Assembly (NCBI RefSeq): GCF_000422425.1
Contig: NZ_AULT01000006.1
Span: 62,001 to 126,000 of the forward strand
Length of the DNA stretch: 64,000 nt
Direction: 5' to 3'
Origin: Oceanospirillum beijerinckii DSM 7166
GTDB lineage: Bacteria; Pseudomonadota; Gammaproteobacteria; Pseudomonadales; Halomonadaceae
The notes beneath the pieces were generated by a model. The model did no database searches. It saw only the letters and a list, made by a program, of their open reading frames with translations, and was not told where the DNA came from. Shown here in pieces: positions 25,099-35,968 of the stretch. A program made the translations under genes and the position numbers. The first letter of the stretch is position 1, and every line of letters starts with the position of its first letter.

Positions 25099-26271
25099 AT
25101 GAGCACTCAGACTAAAACCAATTTACTCGGTTTAACCAAATCGCAGATGGAAGCGTTTTTTGATTCCATTGGTGAGAAGCGTTTTCGCGCGACTCAGCTG
25201 ATGAAGTGGATTCATCATTATGGCGTGGATGACTTCGATGAAATGTCTAACCTGAGTAAGGTATTGCGTGCCAAGCTGAAAGAGATTGCAGAGGTTCGTG
25301 GCCCGGAAGTGGTCTATAAGGACTTTTCTGAAGATGGCACTCGTAAATGGGTGTTGAAGGTAGAGGGTGGCAGTTGTATCGAAACCGTTTTGATTCCGAT
25401 GGATGATAAGCGTCGTACACTGTGTGTGTCTTCACAGGTGGGTTGTTCACTGGATTGTAGCTTCTGCTCCACCGGTAAACAGGGGTTCCAGCGTAACCTG
25501 ACTCCGGCTGAGATTATTGGCCAGGTATGGGTGGCGCAGCGTTCCTATGGTCCGCGTACTGACTCTGCCAATCGCCCCGTGACCAACGTGGTGATGATGG
25601 GTATGGGTGAGCCGCTGATGAACTTCGAGCCGGTGATGGACTCCATGGAACTGATGTTGGACGACTGGGGTTATGGTCTGTCCAAGCGCCGTGTCACCCT
25701 GAGTACCTCCGGTGTAGTTCCGGCCATTGAGAAGATGATCGGCCGTACCGATGTGGCATTGGCAATCTCACTGCACGCGCCCAACGATGAGCTGCGCAAT
25801 GAGCTTGTGCCTATCAATCGTAAGTACCCGATTAAGCAGCTGTTGGACGTCTGCAACCGTTATTTGGATACACTGGGTGACAACCGTTCTATTACCATTG
25901 AGTACACCTTGATTGCAGGGATTAACGATCAGCCGGAGCATGTGCGTCAGTTAATCAAGCTGTTACGGGGCTTTGACTGTAAAATTAACCTGATTCCATT
26001 TAATCCTTTCCCAAATAATGACTATCGCCGACCGAGTCGTAACGCTATCATGCGCTTCCAGAATGCGTTAATTGATGCCAATTATGTGGTGACGGTGCGC
26101 AGCACTCGTGGTGACGATATTGATGCGGCGTGTGGCCAGTTAGTTGGACAGGTGATGGATAAAACCCGTCGTAGCGCCAAGTATGCTGACCAGGGCGAGA
26201 TGGGGAATGCTCAGATTATTGATGCGGTGCAGATTCACGATACGCCGAACAGCGGGTCTACTCCAGCCTAG
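25099..26271 (+). CDS. rlmN: Dual-specificity 23S rRNA/tRNA adenine-C2 methyltransferase RlmN
   Basis: Radical-SAM enzyme methylating A2503 of 23S rRNA and A37 of some tRNAs. The [4Fe-4S] motif [11 protein letters not shown] is present, as are [13 protein letters not shown] and the resolving-cysteine region [10 protein letters not shown] near the C-terminus. ATG 25099 ([12 protein letters not shown]) is used; an upstream in-frame GTG at 25090 is possible. Length is 390 residues. It begins the rlmN-pilF-rodZ-ispG-hisS-yfgM-bamB-der run. Confidence 0.97.
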   Translation: MSTQTKTNLLGLTKSQMEAFFDSIGEKRFRATQLMKWIHHYGVDDFDEMSNLSKVLRAKLKEIAEVRGPEVVYKDFSEDGTRKWVLKVEGGSCIETVLIPMDDKRRTLCVSSQVGCSLDCSFCSTGKQGFQRNLTPAEIIGQVWVAQRSYGPRTDSANRPVTNVVMMGMGEPLMNFEPVMDSMELMLDDWGYGLSKRRVTLSTSGVVPAIEKMIGRTDVALAISLHAPNDELRNELVPINRKYPIKQLLDVCNRYLDTLGDNRSITIEYTLIAGINDQPEHVRQLIKLLRGFDCKINLIPFNPFPNNDYRRPSRNAIMRFQNALIDANYVVTVRSTRGDDIDAACGQLVGQVMDKTRRSAKYADQGEMGNAQIIDAVQIHDTPNSGSTPA

Positions 26272-26457
26272 TCGTTTTGCATACGGTGTCATATACGGAC
26301 TGAAGCCCTGTGTCATTTGAGTGCCAGGGCGATATCATTTGGTAAGCTCAGCGTTCAGGAAACTTTTATTAACGCTTTGGGTCTACTGGATGCAAGAGAA
26401 AACGGATATTTCGACTTGGTATAAACGTTTAGTATAAACGTCTGGAGCGTAAGCAAA

Positions 26458-27180
26458 ATGAGGCAGGGGTTTAAAGTCGTAGGCGTTGCATCAATTTTGC
26501 TGATTGCTGCCTGTGTGGCTCAGCCAGAAGCACCTGTCCGTAGTCAAGCTGACATCCAGAGTAGTGTTACCGCTTATACCGAGCTCGGTTTTGCTTATCT
26601 TGAACAGCAAAACCTGGAGCGAGCTAAACGGGCGTTTATCAAGGCTCTCGCGTTGGATGGCCGGGCTCCTGATTCGTTACACGGTATGGCTTTGGTCTAT
26701 CAATCCGAGGGTGAAACAGCCTTGGCTGAAGACAACTTCCGCCAAGCATTATCTGGTGATAAGCCATTTTCGGTCGCTCGCAACAATTTTGCAGCTTTTT
26801 TATACGCAAACGGACGTTATGATGAGGCCTGTCAACAGTTAAAGATAACTATATCTGATACCTTATACTTCAACCGTCAGTTAGCGTTTGAAAATCTGGG
26901 CTTGTGTGAACGACAGCGTGCCCAATGGCAGGAGTCAGAACAGGCGTTTCGCCGGGCTCTGGATCTTAATGAGCATTCAGCGCGGGCGTTATTGGAGATG
27001 GCTGAGGTAAAAGAGATACAAAACAAGCCATTAGAGGCTTGGGTTTACCTGCAGAAACATTTCAAAGTTGCCAAAACGACTGAACGGAGTTTAATGTTAG
27101 GCATTAACTTAGCCGAGATTCTGGGCAAACAGGCAGAGTTTAAGCGTCTGTCTGCTGAGCTGGCCCGGTTGAAACAATAA
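26458..27180 (+). CDS. pilF: Type IV pilus biogenesis TPR lipoprotein PilF/PilW
   Basis: The 240-residue protein has a lipoprotein signal (ASILLIAAC) and then TPR repeats from about residue 38 to 190 (YTELGFAYLEQQNLERAKRAF, SLHGMALVYQSEGETALAE, AFENLGLCERQRAQWQESEQ). PilF is the outer-membrane pilotin that helps assemble the PilQ secretin. Location between rlmN and rodZ is the conserved one. GGAGCG precedes the ATG. Confidence 0.9.
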   Translation: MRQGFKVVGVASILLIAACVAQPEAPVRSQADIQSSVTAYTELGFAYLEQQNLERAKRAFIKALALDGRAPDSLHGMALVYQSEGETALAEDNFRQALSGDKPFSVARNNFAAFLYANGRYDEACQQLKITISDTLYFNRQLAFENLGLCERQRAQWQESEQAFRRALDLNEHSARALLEMAEVKEIQNKPLEAWVYLQKHFKVAKTTERSLMLGINLAEILGKQAEFKRLSAELARLKQ

Positions 27181-27209
27181 AAGAATAAATCTCAAGGATT
27201 TTTCCGATC

Positions 27210-28349
27210 ATGACCGAGACAATAAGCCAACAGGATGAACTGCAGCAAGATACCCCAACCCAGATGATGCCAGGGGATTTGCTGAAGGAAGGGCGTGAAC
27301 GAAAAAGCATGTCGACAGATGAAGTGGCTAAGCAATTAAATTTGAAGCACAATTTTGTCGTCCAGATTGAAGCCAACGATTTTGCTCAACTGCCTGGTGC
27401 CACTTTTATCCGTGGCTATCTGAGAGCTTATTCCAAGTTGGTCGGTATTGATGCAGAGCCTGTGGTTGAAGCGTATAACAAGATCTGTACTGAAGAAAAA
27501 AAACCGGAAAGTCGCTATAAGCCTGTTGAAACCATCAAACCTCAGCGTAGCTTCTCTGACCCACTGATTAAATACACCACTCTCATTGTGATTGCGGCTA
27601 TTGTTGGCTTATCTATTCTGTGGTGGCAGAGTCGTAATGGTATTGACCCGATTAATGTGTCATTAAGTGATACTGTCACCGTAGAAACATCCGAGGGAGA
27701 AACGGTTATCTCCCAAATGGATCTAGCTGGTGCAGATGATTCTGTTGTAGACGAAATTGTTGTGGAAGAGAGCACCGACTCAGAAGCTGAAGGTAGTACG
27801 GTTACAGATGGAAGCGGCGAAGATGATACGTCTATTACAGATGAAGACGGTGCAGAAAGTGATGCTGCAGTTGAAGCCTCTGATGATACTGTGGAAGTAG
27901 TTTCAGAAAGCGGTGGTAATACCTCTGACGAAGCGAATACTACTCCTGAAACAAATACCACCCCTGAAACAAATACCGCCCTGGAAACCAATACTGCTAC
28001 AGCCAATGCTGAAGAAGATACTGAGCAATTGAATGCTGCCGAGGCCACAAATCCTGCTCCAGTCTTGGATCCTGTGCCGGCTGGCTTAGTGCGCTATGTG
28101 ATTAACTACTCGGCTGAGTGTTGGGTTGAGATCAGTGACGCCCGTGGTATTCGTGTAGTGAACAATTTGAAAAAACCGGGTGAGCAATCTGTTGTCACAG
28201 GTCTGCCGCCATTTAAAGTTATGATCGGTAATGCCACTGGGGCAGAGGTTATTTATCTGGGAGAAGTGGTTGATCTGAAGCCTCATACTAACCGCAATAA
28301 CATTGCCCGTATGTCACTGGGTAAAGCAGAAGATGTTGATAACCAGTAA
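27210..28349 (+). CDS. rodZ: Cytoskeletal cell-shape protein RodZ
   Basis: This is a 379-residue bitopic membrane protein. The cytoplasmic HTH (LLKEGRERKSMSTDEVAKQL and FIRGYLRAYSKLVGI) binds MreB. The single membrane helix is at about 120-138 (YTTLIVIAAIVGLSILWW). A long acidic Ser/Thr/Glu-rich periplasmic linker follows, and then the C-terminal DUF4115 beta domain (ECWVEISDARGIRVVNN). The linker carries the tandem repeat TPETNT at about 27945-27980. The start at ATG 27210 has AAGGA upstream. Confidence 0.93.
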   Translation: MTETISQQDELQQDTPTQMMPGDLLKEGRERKSMSTDEVAKQLNLKHNFVVQIEANDFAQLPGATFIRGYLRAYSKLVGIDAEPVVEAYNKICTEEKKPESRYKPVETIKPQRSFSDPLIKYTTLIVIAAIVGLSILWWQSRNGIDPINVSLSDTVTVETSEGETVISQMDLAGADDSVVDEIVVEESTDSEAEGSTVTDGSGEDDTSITDEDGAESDAAVEASDDTVEVVSESGGNTSDEANTTPETNTTPETNTALETNTATANAEEDTEQLNAAEATNPAPVLDPVPAGLVRYVINYSAECWVEISDARGIRVVNNLKKPGEQSVVTGLPPFKVMIGNATGAEVIYLGEVVDLKPHTNRNNIARMSLGKAEDVDNQ

Positions 28350-28406
28350 GCCTCAGGCTTGACTGGTTAACCACGAGATTAAGTAATAACGCTGAGAGAC
28401 AGTTCT

Positions 28407-29519
28407 GTGCACTTCGAATCTCCAATTAAACGTCGTAAATCCCGCCAGATTATGGTGGGAGACGTACCCGTAGGTGGTGATGCACCTATTTCTGTGCAAA
28501 GTATGACCAATACTAACACCTGTGATGTGGATGCCACGGTTGCTCAGATACGAGCTATTCAGGATGCTGGTGCGGATATTGTTCGGGTTTCTGTGCCTTC
28601 CATGGATGCTGCAGAAGCTTTTGGTAAAATCCGTCAGCAAGTGAATATTCCTCTTGTTGCAGATATTCACTTCGATTACCGCATTGCGCTACGAGTGGCA
28701 GAGCTGGGTGTAGATTGTCTACGTATTAACCCTGGCAATATTGGCAGTGACGACAGGGTACGCAGTGTGGTTGATGCTGCCCGGGATAAGAATATTCCGA
28801 TTCGTATTGGTGTTAACGCGGGCTCTCTGGAGAAGGAACTGCAGAAAAAATACGGTGAGCCAACGCCGGATGCCCTGGTGGAATCGGCCATGCGCCATAT
28901 CGATATTCTGGATCGCTTGAACTTTCAGGAGTTTAAGTTAAGCCTGAAAGCTTCAGATGTCTTTATGACTGTTGCTGCATATCGTAAAATTGCCGACCAG
29001 ATTGAGCAGCCCCTGCATTTAGGTATTACCGAAGCCGGAGGTTTACGTTCCGGTACGGTGAAATCTTCCGTTGGTTTGGGCATGCTGCTGATGGATGGTA
29101 TCGGCGATACCATTCGTGTTTCTTTGGCGGCCGATCCGGTTGAAGAGATTAAAGTGGGCTTTGATATACTGAAAAGCCTGAAGCTACGCAGTAACGGTAT
29201 CAACTTTATCGCCTGTCCAAGCTGCTCACGCCAGAACTTTGATGTGATTGGCGTGATGAATGAGCTGGAGCAACGGCTGGAAGATGTACGTACACCACTG
29301 GATGTGGCTGTCATTGGCTGTGTCGTCAATGGTCCGGGTGAAGCCAAAGAGGTGTCTCTGGGGCTGACCGGTGGCTCACCTAATCTGGTATATATCGATG
29401 GTACACCGGCCCAGAAATTGGGTAATGAAAATCTGGCAGCGGAATTGGAAACTCTGATTCGCGAGCAGGCCAGAAAGAAAGAAGCAGCAGATGAGCAGCT
29501 CATCGTAAAAAGTGTTTAA
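28407..29519 (+). CDS. ispG: 4-hydroxy-3-methylbut-2-en-1-yl diphosphate synthase IspG
   Basis: Penultimate enzyme of the MEP isoprenoid pathway. The 370-residue protein has the TIM-barrel start ([19 protein letters not shown]) and the [4Fe-4S] ligands in [10 protein letters not shown] and [12 protein letters not shown]. It begins at GTG 28407 with GAGA at -10; no nearer ATG fits. It needs Fe-S clusters, so it depends on a working assembly system despite the reduced isc locus. Confidence 0.97.
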   Translation: MHFESPIKRRKSRQIMVGDVPVGGDAPISVQSMTNTNTCDVDATVAQIRAIQDAGADIVRVSVPSMDAAEAFGKIRQQVNIPLVADIHFDYRIALRVAELGVDCLRINPGNIGSDDRVRSVVDAARDKNIPIRIGVNAGSLEKELQKKYGEPTPDALVESAMRHIDILDRLNFQEFKLSLKASDVFMTVAAYRKIADQIEQPLHLGITEAGGLRSGTVKSSVGLGMLLMDGIGDTIRVSLAADPVEEIKVGFDILKSLKLRSNGINFIACPSCSRQNFDVIGVMNELEQRLEDVRTPLDVAVIGCVVNGPGEAKEVSLGLTGGSPNLVYIDGTPAQKLGNENLAAELETLIREQARKKEAADEQLIVKSV

Positions 29520-29543
29520 ACACTTTTTCATCTAGTTAAGTAA

Positions 29544-29573
29544 ACGAGCAGTGTACACACTGCTCGTTTTTTA
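29544..29573 (+). terminator. Rho-independent terminator after ispG
   Basis: ACGAGCAGTGT (29544-29554) pairs with ACACTGCTCGT (29557-29567), followed by TTTTTTAT. Confidence 0.85.
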
Positions 29574-29688
29574 TCGGCTTATTTTATTGCCTGGGTTTCC
29601 AGTGAAATTGAGCTGTCATCAACAAGACAGTCGTGATAAATAAGCGATTTAAAGTACAGATAAAACATAAGATTACGGGAAGACGATT

Positions 29689-30969
29689 TTGGCTAAGAAA
29701 ATCCAGGCCATTCGCGGCATGAACGATATCCTGCCGGAACAAAGCGCCACCTGGCAGTATCTGGAAGGTACAGTGGCAAACCTGCTAAAGCGTTACTGCT
29801 ATCAGGAGATTCGTACACCGATTGTTGAGCAGACCGCTCTGTTTAAACGTTCTATCGGTGAAGTGACCGATATCGTAGAAAAAGAGATGTACACCTTTGA
29901 GGACCGTAATGGTGACAGCCTGACCCTGCGTCCTGAAGGTACCGCCAGCTGTGTGCGTGCCTGTGAAGAACATGGCTTGCTGTACAATCAGATTCAGCGT
30001 CTGTGGTACTTCGGTCCTATGTTCCGCCATGAGCGTCCTCAGAAAGGTCGTTATCGTCAGTTTCACCAGATTGGTGTGGAAACTTTCGGTATGACAGGCC
30101 CGGATGTAGATGCTGAGCTGATTATGCTGAGCGCCCGTCTGTGGAAAGAGCTGGGTATCTATGATGCAGTGACACTGGAGCTGAACTCTCTGGGTTCTTC
30201 CGAAGCCCGTGCAGAGTATAAAGAAGCTTTGGTGGCTTTCCTGTCTGAGCGTAAGGATCAGCTGGATGAGGATAGCCAACGCCGCCTGGATACCAACCCG
30301 ATGCGTATCCTGGACAGTAAGGATCCTGATACTCAGGCACTTTTAGATGGTGCTCCGGTATTTGATGACTACATCGATCAGGAGTCCAAAGATCACTTCG
30401 AGCAACTGTGTGCCATGTTGGATGCCGCCGGTATCGACTACACGCTGAATCCTCGTCTGGTACGCGGCCTGGATTATTACTGCAAAACCGTATTTGAATG
30501 GACCACCACGGAACTGGGTGCTCAGGGCACTGTCTGTGCAGGTGGCCGTTATGATGGCCTGGTGGAGCAGCTGGGTGGTCGTGCGACTCCGGCAGTGGGT
30601 TTCGCCATGGGTATCGAGCGTCTGATTCTGATGCTGGAAACTCTGAATGTGATTCCTGAGTCTGTGACGAATCAACCGCAGATCTTTATTGCTGCTGTAG
30701 GTGAAGGCATGGCTCAACATGGTTTGCTGCTGGGTGAGCTACTGCGTGAGCAGACTCAGTTCCGTACCCAGATGCACTGTGGTGGTGGCAGCTTTAAGAA
30801 TCAGATCAAAAAAGCCGATAAGTCCGGTGCCTCTGTAGCGCTGATTATTGGTGAGACAGAAGCGGCCAATAATGAAGTGGCAGTGAAGTTCATGCGTGAA
30901 AATCGGGAGCAGGTCACTGTTGCTCAGGCTGACCTGGTGGCATTTTTGCAGCAAAACCTGAGCGCTTAA
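29689..30969 (+). CDS. hisS: Histidyl-tRNA synthetase
   Basis: Class II synthetase of 426 residues. Motif 2 region [14 protein letters not shown], the histidine-specific loop [16 protein letters not shown], and motif 3 [15 protein letters not shown] are all present, followed by the C-terminal anticodon-binding domain. The start is TTG 29689 ([16 protein letters not shown] fits the family), behind GGGAAG; no in-frame ATG lies at the expected place. Confidence 0.97.
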   Translation: MAKKIQAIRGMNDILPEQSATWQYLEGTVANLLKRYCYQEIRTPIVEQTALFKRSIGEVTDIVEKEMYTFEDRNGDSLTLRPEGTASCVRACEEHGLLYNQIQRLWYFGPMFRHERPQKGRYRQFHQIGVETFGMTGPDVDAELIMLSARLWKELGIYDAVTLELNSLGSSEARAEYKEALVAFLSERKDQLDEDSQRRLDTNPMRILDSKDPDTQALLDGAPVFDDYIDQESKDHFEQLCAMLDAAGIDYTLNPRLVRGLDYYCKTVFEWTTTELGAQGTVCAGGRYDGLVEQLGGRATPAVGFAMGIERLILMLETLNVIPESVTNQPQIFIAAVGEGMAQHGLLLGELLREQTQFRTQMHCGGGSFKNQIKKADKSGASVALIIGETEAANNEVAVKFMRENREQVTVAQADLVAFLQQNLSA

Positions 30970-31069
30970 AACTGCCCTAAAGGGTAAAGTACAGGGCATC
31001 ATAGAGGATGTCAGTGGTGATGTCTGACAGGGAGTCCGGCATATCCGTTAACAGACAGGAGAAAATTCT

Positions 31070-31717
31070 GTGTCCGAGTTACGAACAGATGAAGAACAGG
31101 TTGAGCTGCTGAAAAAGTGGTGGGCCGAGAATGGTAAAGGGCTGGTAGCTGCGGTGGTATTGGCTATTGCCGCTGTGGGTGGCTGGAATTGGTGGCAGTC
31201 TCAGGAGCAGGCAAAAGGTGAGGCAGCCTCTGTGCTTTATCAACAGCTGGTTGATCTGATCAATCAGCCGCAGCTGAGCGATGAACAGAGTGCAACTGCT
31301 CAGCATCTGGCAGGTCAACTGCAGTCTGATTTCCCTGAAACCCTGTATGCGAATTATGGCGCTCTATTTGAGGCTAAGCTACAGATGAACGCCGGTGAGT
31401 TGGACCGTGCTCTAAGCACTTTAAAAGCGGTGCAAACGGCGGCTGTTAATGAGTCTGTATCTGAAGTGGCTGCTCTGCGCCAGGCCCAGATCCTGTGGCA
31501 GCAAGGTAATACTCAGCAGGCGCTGGATCTGGCAAACACGATTAAAGCTAAGGTCTATGGTGGCGATCTGGAAGAGCTGAAAGGTGATCTTTTGGTTGAG
31601 CTGGACAAAAAACAGCAAGCGAAAGACGCTTATTTAAAAGCTAAAGCGATCTTTGCTACTGCTGGTGTGAGTCGACCTGCGCTGGACATGAAAATCGCTG
31701 ATCTGGGTGGAGCATAA
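31070..31717 (+). CDS. yfgM: YfgM, ancillary SecYEG translocon subunit (TPR)
   Basis: The 215-residue protein has a short cytoplasmic N-terminus (ELRTDEEQVELLKKWWAENG), one membrane helix at about 24-43, and a periplasmic TPR-like helical domain. It is a SecYEG-associated chaperone docking factor in E. coli. The start is GTG 31070 with AGGAG upstream. Its stop is three bases before bamB, the conserved pairing. Confidence 0.92.
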   Translation: MSELRTDEEQVELLKKWWAENGKGLVAAVVLAIAAVGGWNWWQSQEQAKGEAASVLYQQLVDLINQPQLSDEQSATAQHLAGQLQSDFPETLYANYGALFEAKLQMNAGELDRALSTLKAVQTAAVNESVSEVAALRQAQILWQQGNTQQALDLANTIKAKVYGGDLEELKGDLLVELDKKQQAKDAYLKAKAIFATAGVSRPALDMKIADLGGA

Positions 31718-31719
31718 GC

Positions 31720-32868
31720 ATGAAGCCCTGGTTCGGCCTGTTGTGTGCGATGACTCTGGTAGGTTGTGGTGGTTTGCCAGAGCCTAAATATCCACCTAAA
31801 CCGCTGCAGAAAATTGAGCAGCAGGTTGAGCTGGATATCAGGTGGGAAGATTATTCTGGTAAGGGAGCAGGGGAGTTAGGTTATCAGCAGGTCCCTGTGA
31901 TTGCAGATGGCAATCTTTACGGGATCGATCGTGAAGGTAACCTGAGTGCCTGGCAGAAAGAAAGCGGTGAGGTACTATGGGAGGCAGAGCTTGAGGAAAA
32001 TATCAGCTCTGGTCTGGCTTTCCATGATAATCAGCTGTTTGTCGGTACCCAGAATGGTGAGCTGGTTTCCCTGTCCGCTCAGGGTGGAGAGCGTCTGTGG
32101 CGTACCCGCTTGAGTACCCAGGTACTGTCTATACCTCAGGTGAACGATCAGTTTAAACAGTTGATCGTACAAACTGCGGATGGCCGCATCTATGCATTAG
32201 ATTTGGCTACGGGGCGGGTAAAATGGAGCTTCAGCAGTCCTGAGCCACTGCTAACGCTGCATGGTACTTCGACTCCTCGTGTGATTCCCGGTGTAACCTT
32301 TGCGGGTTTTGCCAATGGTCGTTTGGTGGCATTGGATAATCGTAATGGTCAGATGCTGTGGGATACCCGTGTAGCTGTCTCTTCCGGCCGAACCGATATT
32401 GAGCGTTTGGTGGATATTGATGCTCAGCCGTTTATCAGCTCCCTGGGTCTGCTGGTGAGTACCAGTTATCAGGGACGAGTGATGGCAATGGATCCCCGCA
32501 GTGGTCGTGCCTTATGGGAACGCAAGGATTCCAGCTTTTATCCGGTAGTGGAAGCAAAAGATAAACTGCTCTACGTTGATGAAGGAAGCCGTGTGATAGC
32601 GGTGGATCATCGCTCAGGCAGCGTACTGTGGAACCAGGACGCTTTGGAAGGTCGACGCCTGACCGCACCTGTGGTCTGGTTAGGCATGATTGCAGTTGCG
32701 GATTATGAAGGCTATGTGCACCTGATCTCCGCTGACGACGGCCAGATTATAGGTCGTATTCAGGTGGATACTACAGGTGTTGAGCAACAGCTGCTGGTTT
32801 CTGCTGGCACCTTGTATGTGACAGCTGTCAGCGGCCGTATTGCAGCCATTCAGCAAGAGATGGAATAG
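31720..32868 (+). CDS. bamB: Outer-membrane assembly lipoprotein BamB
   Basis: Component of the BAM complex. Its 382 residues begin with a lipoprotein signal (LCAMTLVGCGG) and fold as an eight-bladed PQQ-type beta propeller, seen as recurring blades such as LYGIDREGNLSAWQKESGEV, RIYALDLATGRVKWSF and RVMAMDPRSGRALWERK. Translation is probably coupled to yfgM. Confidence 0.95.
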   Translation: MKPWFGLLCAMTLVGCGGLPEPKYPPKPLQKIEQQVELDIRWEDYSGKGAGELGYQQVPVIADGNLYGIDREGNLSAWQKESGEVLWEAELEENISSGLAFHDNQLFVGTQNGELVSLSAQGGERLWRTRLSTQVLSIPQVNDQFKQLIVQTADGRIYALDLATGRVKWSFSSPEPLLTLHGTSTPRVIPGVTFAGFANGRLVALDNRNGQMLWDTRVAVSSGRTDIERLVDIDAQPFISSLGLLVSTSYQGRVMAMDPRSGRALWERKDSSFYPVVEAKDKLLYVDEGSRVIAVDHRSGSVLWNQDALEGRRLTAPVVWLGMIAVADYEGYVHLISADDGQIIGRIQVDTTGVEQQLLVSAGTLYVTAVSGRIAAIQQEME

Positions 32869-33067
32869 CAGCTTTCCAATGTCGTGTGCCATTAAACAGT
32901 AGCGCCATAAAATCGCTATCAAATCATAAGATAGTCGCGATCTTGATAGTGGCTCGATGCCTGTGAATATATTGAGATGCCCTGGGTCTTTGGCCCGGGG
33001 CATCAACGGTTTAAACGTGCTCAGGATAACTGTATTCAGAGCACCTTATTATTTGAAGATATCTTAA

Positions 33068-34492
33068 ATGAACCCAGTGATTGCACTTGTTGGTCGCCCT
33101 AATGTGGGTAAATCAACGCTGTTTAACCGTCTGACCCGTAGCCGGGATGCTCTGGTAGCTGATTTTGCCGGACTGACCCGGGATCGTAAGTACGGTGAAG
33201 GTAAAGTAGGTGGTAAGCCTTATATCGTGATTGATACCGGGGGTATCAGTGGTGATGAAGAAGGCATCGACTTTGCAATGGCAGAGCAGTCACTGCTGGC
33301 CATTGATGAAGCGGATATCGTGCTGTTTATGGTAGACGGCAAAGCCGGTCTGACGGCTGCCGATGAAATGATCGCTCAGCACCTGCGTGAGCAGGGCAAA
33401 GAAGCCTGGTTGATCGTAAATAAAACCGATGGTCGTGACCCTGATGTAGCCATGGCAGAGTTTTATGCGCTGGGCATGGTGAATGAACCGATTGCTATCG
33501 CAGCAGCTCATGGCCGTAATGTCACCGTGATGATTCAGCACGTGCTTGAGCCTTATCCTGAACTGGACGAAGATGCTGAAGCCGAACATGAGCAGCTCAA
33601 GAATAAAGGCATTCGCATTGGTGTGATTGGTCGTCCTAATGTAGGCAAGTCGACATTGGTCAACCGTATTCTGGGCGAAGACCGGGTCGTGGTTTACGAT
33701 GAGCCGGGGACCACCCGTGATGCGATCTCTATTCCATTCGAGCGCGATGATCAGGAATACACCCTGATTGATACTGCAGGTATCCGTCGACGTAAAAATG
33801 TTACCGAGATCGCTGAAAAGTTCTCGATCATCAAGACTCTTGAAGCGGTACGTGAGTGTAACGTCGCCGTGATGGTAATCGATGCCCGTACCGGTATTGT
33901 AGAGCAAGACCTGCACCTGCTGGACTTTGTGCTGCAAAGTGGTCGTGCACTAGTGATCGCGGTGAACAAATGGGATGGTCTTGATGGTGATGTAAAAGAT
34001 AAGATCAAAGAAGATGTGGATCGTCGTCTTGGGTTTGTTGATTACGCTGATGTGCACTTTATCTCAGCGTTGCATGGTACTGGTGTAGGCCATATCTATA
34101 AGTCCATTAATAAGGCTTATGACTCGGCAATGAGTCACTGGCAGACTAATCGTCTGACCACCATTCTGGAAGACGCGGTACGTGAGCATCAGCCACCTAT
34201 CGTACGTGGTCGTCGTATCAAACTGAGGTATGCCCACCAGGGCGGTAAGAACCCACCGATTATTGTGGTACATGGTAATCAGACAGATGCATTACCAGAG
34301 AGCTATAAGCGTTATCTGACTAACACTTTCCGTAAGGTGTTGAAAGTAAAAGGCACGCCGATTCGCTTTGAATTCCGCTCTGGTAATAATCCGTTTGATC
34401 AGACGGATAAAGACGATCGTCAGAAGGCAAAACAGCGTCAGTTGGAGATGACTAAAGAAGCGCGGACTGATCGTAAAAAGCGCCGTAAGTAA
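33068..34492 (+). CDS. der: Ribosome-assembly GTPase Der (EngA)
   Basis: Tandem-GTPase factor for 50S maturation, 474 residues. Domain 1: P-loop [15 protein letters not shown], then DTGG and NKTD. Domain 2: [21 protein letters not shown] and NKWD. The C-terminal KH-like domain follows ([14 protein letters not shown]). An acidic linker ([12 protein letters not shown]) separates the G domains. This is the end of the conserved hisS-bamB run. Confidence 0.98.
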   Translation: MNPVIALVGRPNVGKSTLFNRLTRSRDALVADFAGLTRDRKYGEGKVGGKPYIVIDTGGISGDEEGIDFAMAEQSLLAIDEADIVLFMVDGKAGLTAADEMIAQHLREQGKEAWLIVNKTDGRDPDVAMAEFYALGMVNEPIAIAAAHGRNVTVMIQHVLEPYPELDEDAEAEHEQLKNKGIRIGVIGRPNVGKSTLVNRILGEDRVVVYDEPGTTRDAISIPFERDDQEYTLIDTAGIRRRKNVTEIAEKFSIIKTLEAVRECNVAVMVIDARTGIVEQDLHLLDFVLQSGRALVIAVNKWDGLDGDVKDKIKEDVDRRLGFVDYADVHFISALHGTGVGHIYKSINKAYDSAMSHWQTNRLTTILEDAVREHQPPIVRGRRIKLRYAHQGGKNPPIIVVHGNQTDALPESYKRYLTNTFRKVLKVKGTPIRFEFRSGNNPFDQTDKDDRQKAKQRQLEMTKEARTDRKKRRK

Positions 34493-34507
34493 GGTTTCTT
34501 GTAGTCC

Positions 34508-34539
34508 CCCCTACATTGATCCTACTATCAATGTAGGGG
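34508..34539 (+). terminator. Hairpin after der
   Basis: CCCCTACATTGAT (34508-34520) and ATCAATGTAGGGG (34527-34539) form a perfect 13-bp stem with a six-base loop. No T-run follows, so it may be a terminator helper or an mRNA 3' protection hairpin. Confidence 0.6.
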
Positions 34540-34698
34540 CAGGAATTCTTAGCAATCGAAATCCGCTTTCAGAGAAACAGGAAAGAGACCTGCTCACATG
34601 ATTCAAAAAGAAATACAATAATAATTATGATGTTGTTTCTTTAATTATCATGTCTGAATTTCGTTGCTCTTTTTCACGTTGCTCGATCAGGTACCAGA

Positions 34699-35127
34699 TT
34701 AATAGCAGCTCTCTATTAGTATTTTTTCTATAGAAATATATTTTCTCGTATCAGGGTTTTGTTGAGCCTTAAATATTACATATATTGAGTCTGCTGAAAA
34801 TAACAGGTCTCGTTCTGCGTCCGATAATATATCATCAAGACAAATGGTGCTGAGTAAACCTGATGGATTATTATGGCTTTTGGGTTGTGCCCCATATGGA
34901 GCAAAAGGAGCGATATAGAAAGAATAAGGTGGAAACTCCAGGTGAATATCATAGATACACGGTGATAGGCTAGAAAATATACCTGATATGGTTAAGGATA
35001 GCTCTTTAGATAATTGGCTATCTGATTTTTTTATGGTTTTTATTTTATAAAGTGGTAGGGTATGTTTTTTATTATTTAGTAACAAATCCTTAGAGCTATC
35101 TGAAATAAATACTTGTTTGGTTTTCAT
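34699..35127 (-). CDS. Unknown protein of the tyrosinase cassette
   Basis: I do not recognise this 142-residue protein. ATG 35127 is chosen because it overlaps the stop of the DUF2182 gene as ATGA; an upstream start at 35187 would overlap by 64 bases. It has no signal peptide or clear membrane helix. Visible features are a basic first third and a Pro/Tyr/Phe-rich centre (FPPYSFYIAPFAPYGAQP), which suggests beta structure, and an acidic motif (CLDDILSDAERDLLFSADS). It is a single transcription unit with DUF2182 and tyrosinase; a maturation or copper-handling role is only inference. Confidence 0.6.
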   Translation of the reverse strand: MKTKQVFISDSSKDLLLNNKKHTLPLYKIKTIKKSDSQLSKELSLTISGIFSSLSPCIYDIHLEFPPYSFYIAPFAPYGAQPKSHNNPSGLLSTICLDDILSDAERDLLFSADSIYVIFKAQQNPDTRKYISIEKILIESCY

Positions 35128-35879
35128 ATGGCTTGCAATCTCTGGCTTACATATAGTACAAGGTATGCTGTAGAAAATAGATAGCACAGTATAGTCAAGT
35201 AGTTTGTTTTTCTAGGTAGTTGAGCGCGCTCATAGATTAAGACTAATGTAATAATTGCCATTTGCCAGATACTATGTGAAGTTGTCAGCATAGCTAGCAT
35301 AATATGAGCACAGGATCGAAAACAGTTACTTCCTTCTTGTAATCCTATTTTAAAAGTATCTAGATCTGCTTTCCAGCCATTGATTCTGGGGGTTCGAGCA
35401 CTTCCGCAAGCAAATACCGCATTCTTGCGATAGCTCGTCTGGTTGATGATTCCTACGATCAAAAAAGCAAAGCTTGCTAGAACTGATTTATTTATATTGG
35501 TATCAATACTCAGTAGCTTGGTTATTAGGCTGATGCCCTCAACTGTTAGGAGGAGAGAAGCCCATATAAAGGAGTAACCTATTACACATAATAGGAGAGC
35601 TCTGTTTTGTCTGTATTGTGGGGTAACGCTGTGAATGAAACGAGCTGTCTTGCTTAGCATTGGCAGCATCATTGCGCAGACCATCAGCATCCAGCTGGTT
35701 AAACTGGTAATCAATGTTGGTGAGCTGTGGTGAGTATGGTGTTGAGCATGACTGCTATTGCTTAATAATGTTGCTTCGATAGCGTAGTAAGCCCAGGCTA
35801 GAAGTGCGATAGCAATGAGTGGCCAGTGTGGATATCTGGTATTGAAATCACTCGTTTTTTTTATGATATTTGTCAGCAT
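35124..35879 (-). CDS. DUF2182 integral membrane protein (predicted metal-binding)
   Basis: The 251-residue protein has about six membrane helices and the DUF2182 hallmarks WMLMVCAMMLPML at about 64-76, RKNAVFACGS, and the Cys-containing GLQEGSNCFRSCAHIMLAML near 183-202. A His-rich loop (SSHAQHHTHHSSP) follows the first helix. The family is annotated as metal-binding membrane proteins of unknown function. The location 90 bp downstream of a copper enzyme, tyrosinase, suggests copper delivery; this is inference. The ribosome site is weak. Confidence 0.8.
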   Translation of the reverse strand: MLTNIIKKTSDFNTRYPHWPLIAIALLAWAYYAIEATLLSNSSHAQHHTHHSSPTLITSLTSWMLMVCAMMLPMLSKTARFIHSVTPQYRQNRALLLCVIGYSFIWASLLLTVEGISLITKLLSIDTNINKSVLASFAFLIVGIINQTSYRKNAVFACGSARTPRINGWKADLDTFKIGLQEGSNCFRSCAHIMLAMLTTSHSIWQMAIITLVLIYERAQLPRKTNYLTILCYLFSTAYLVLYVSQRLQAI

Positions 35880-35968
35880 AATCAAGTCATCGTATCAAAA
35901 TACTTTTAATCTCTGCGTGGATATTTCCGGGCCATAGGGCCCGAAAATACTGAAACACTAGCTGTCGA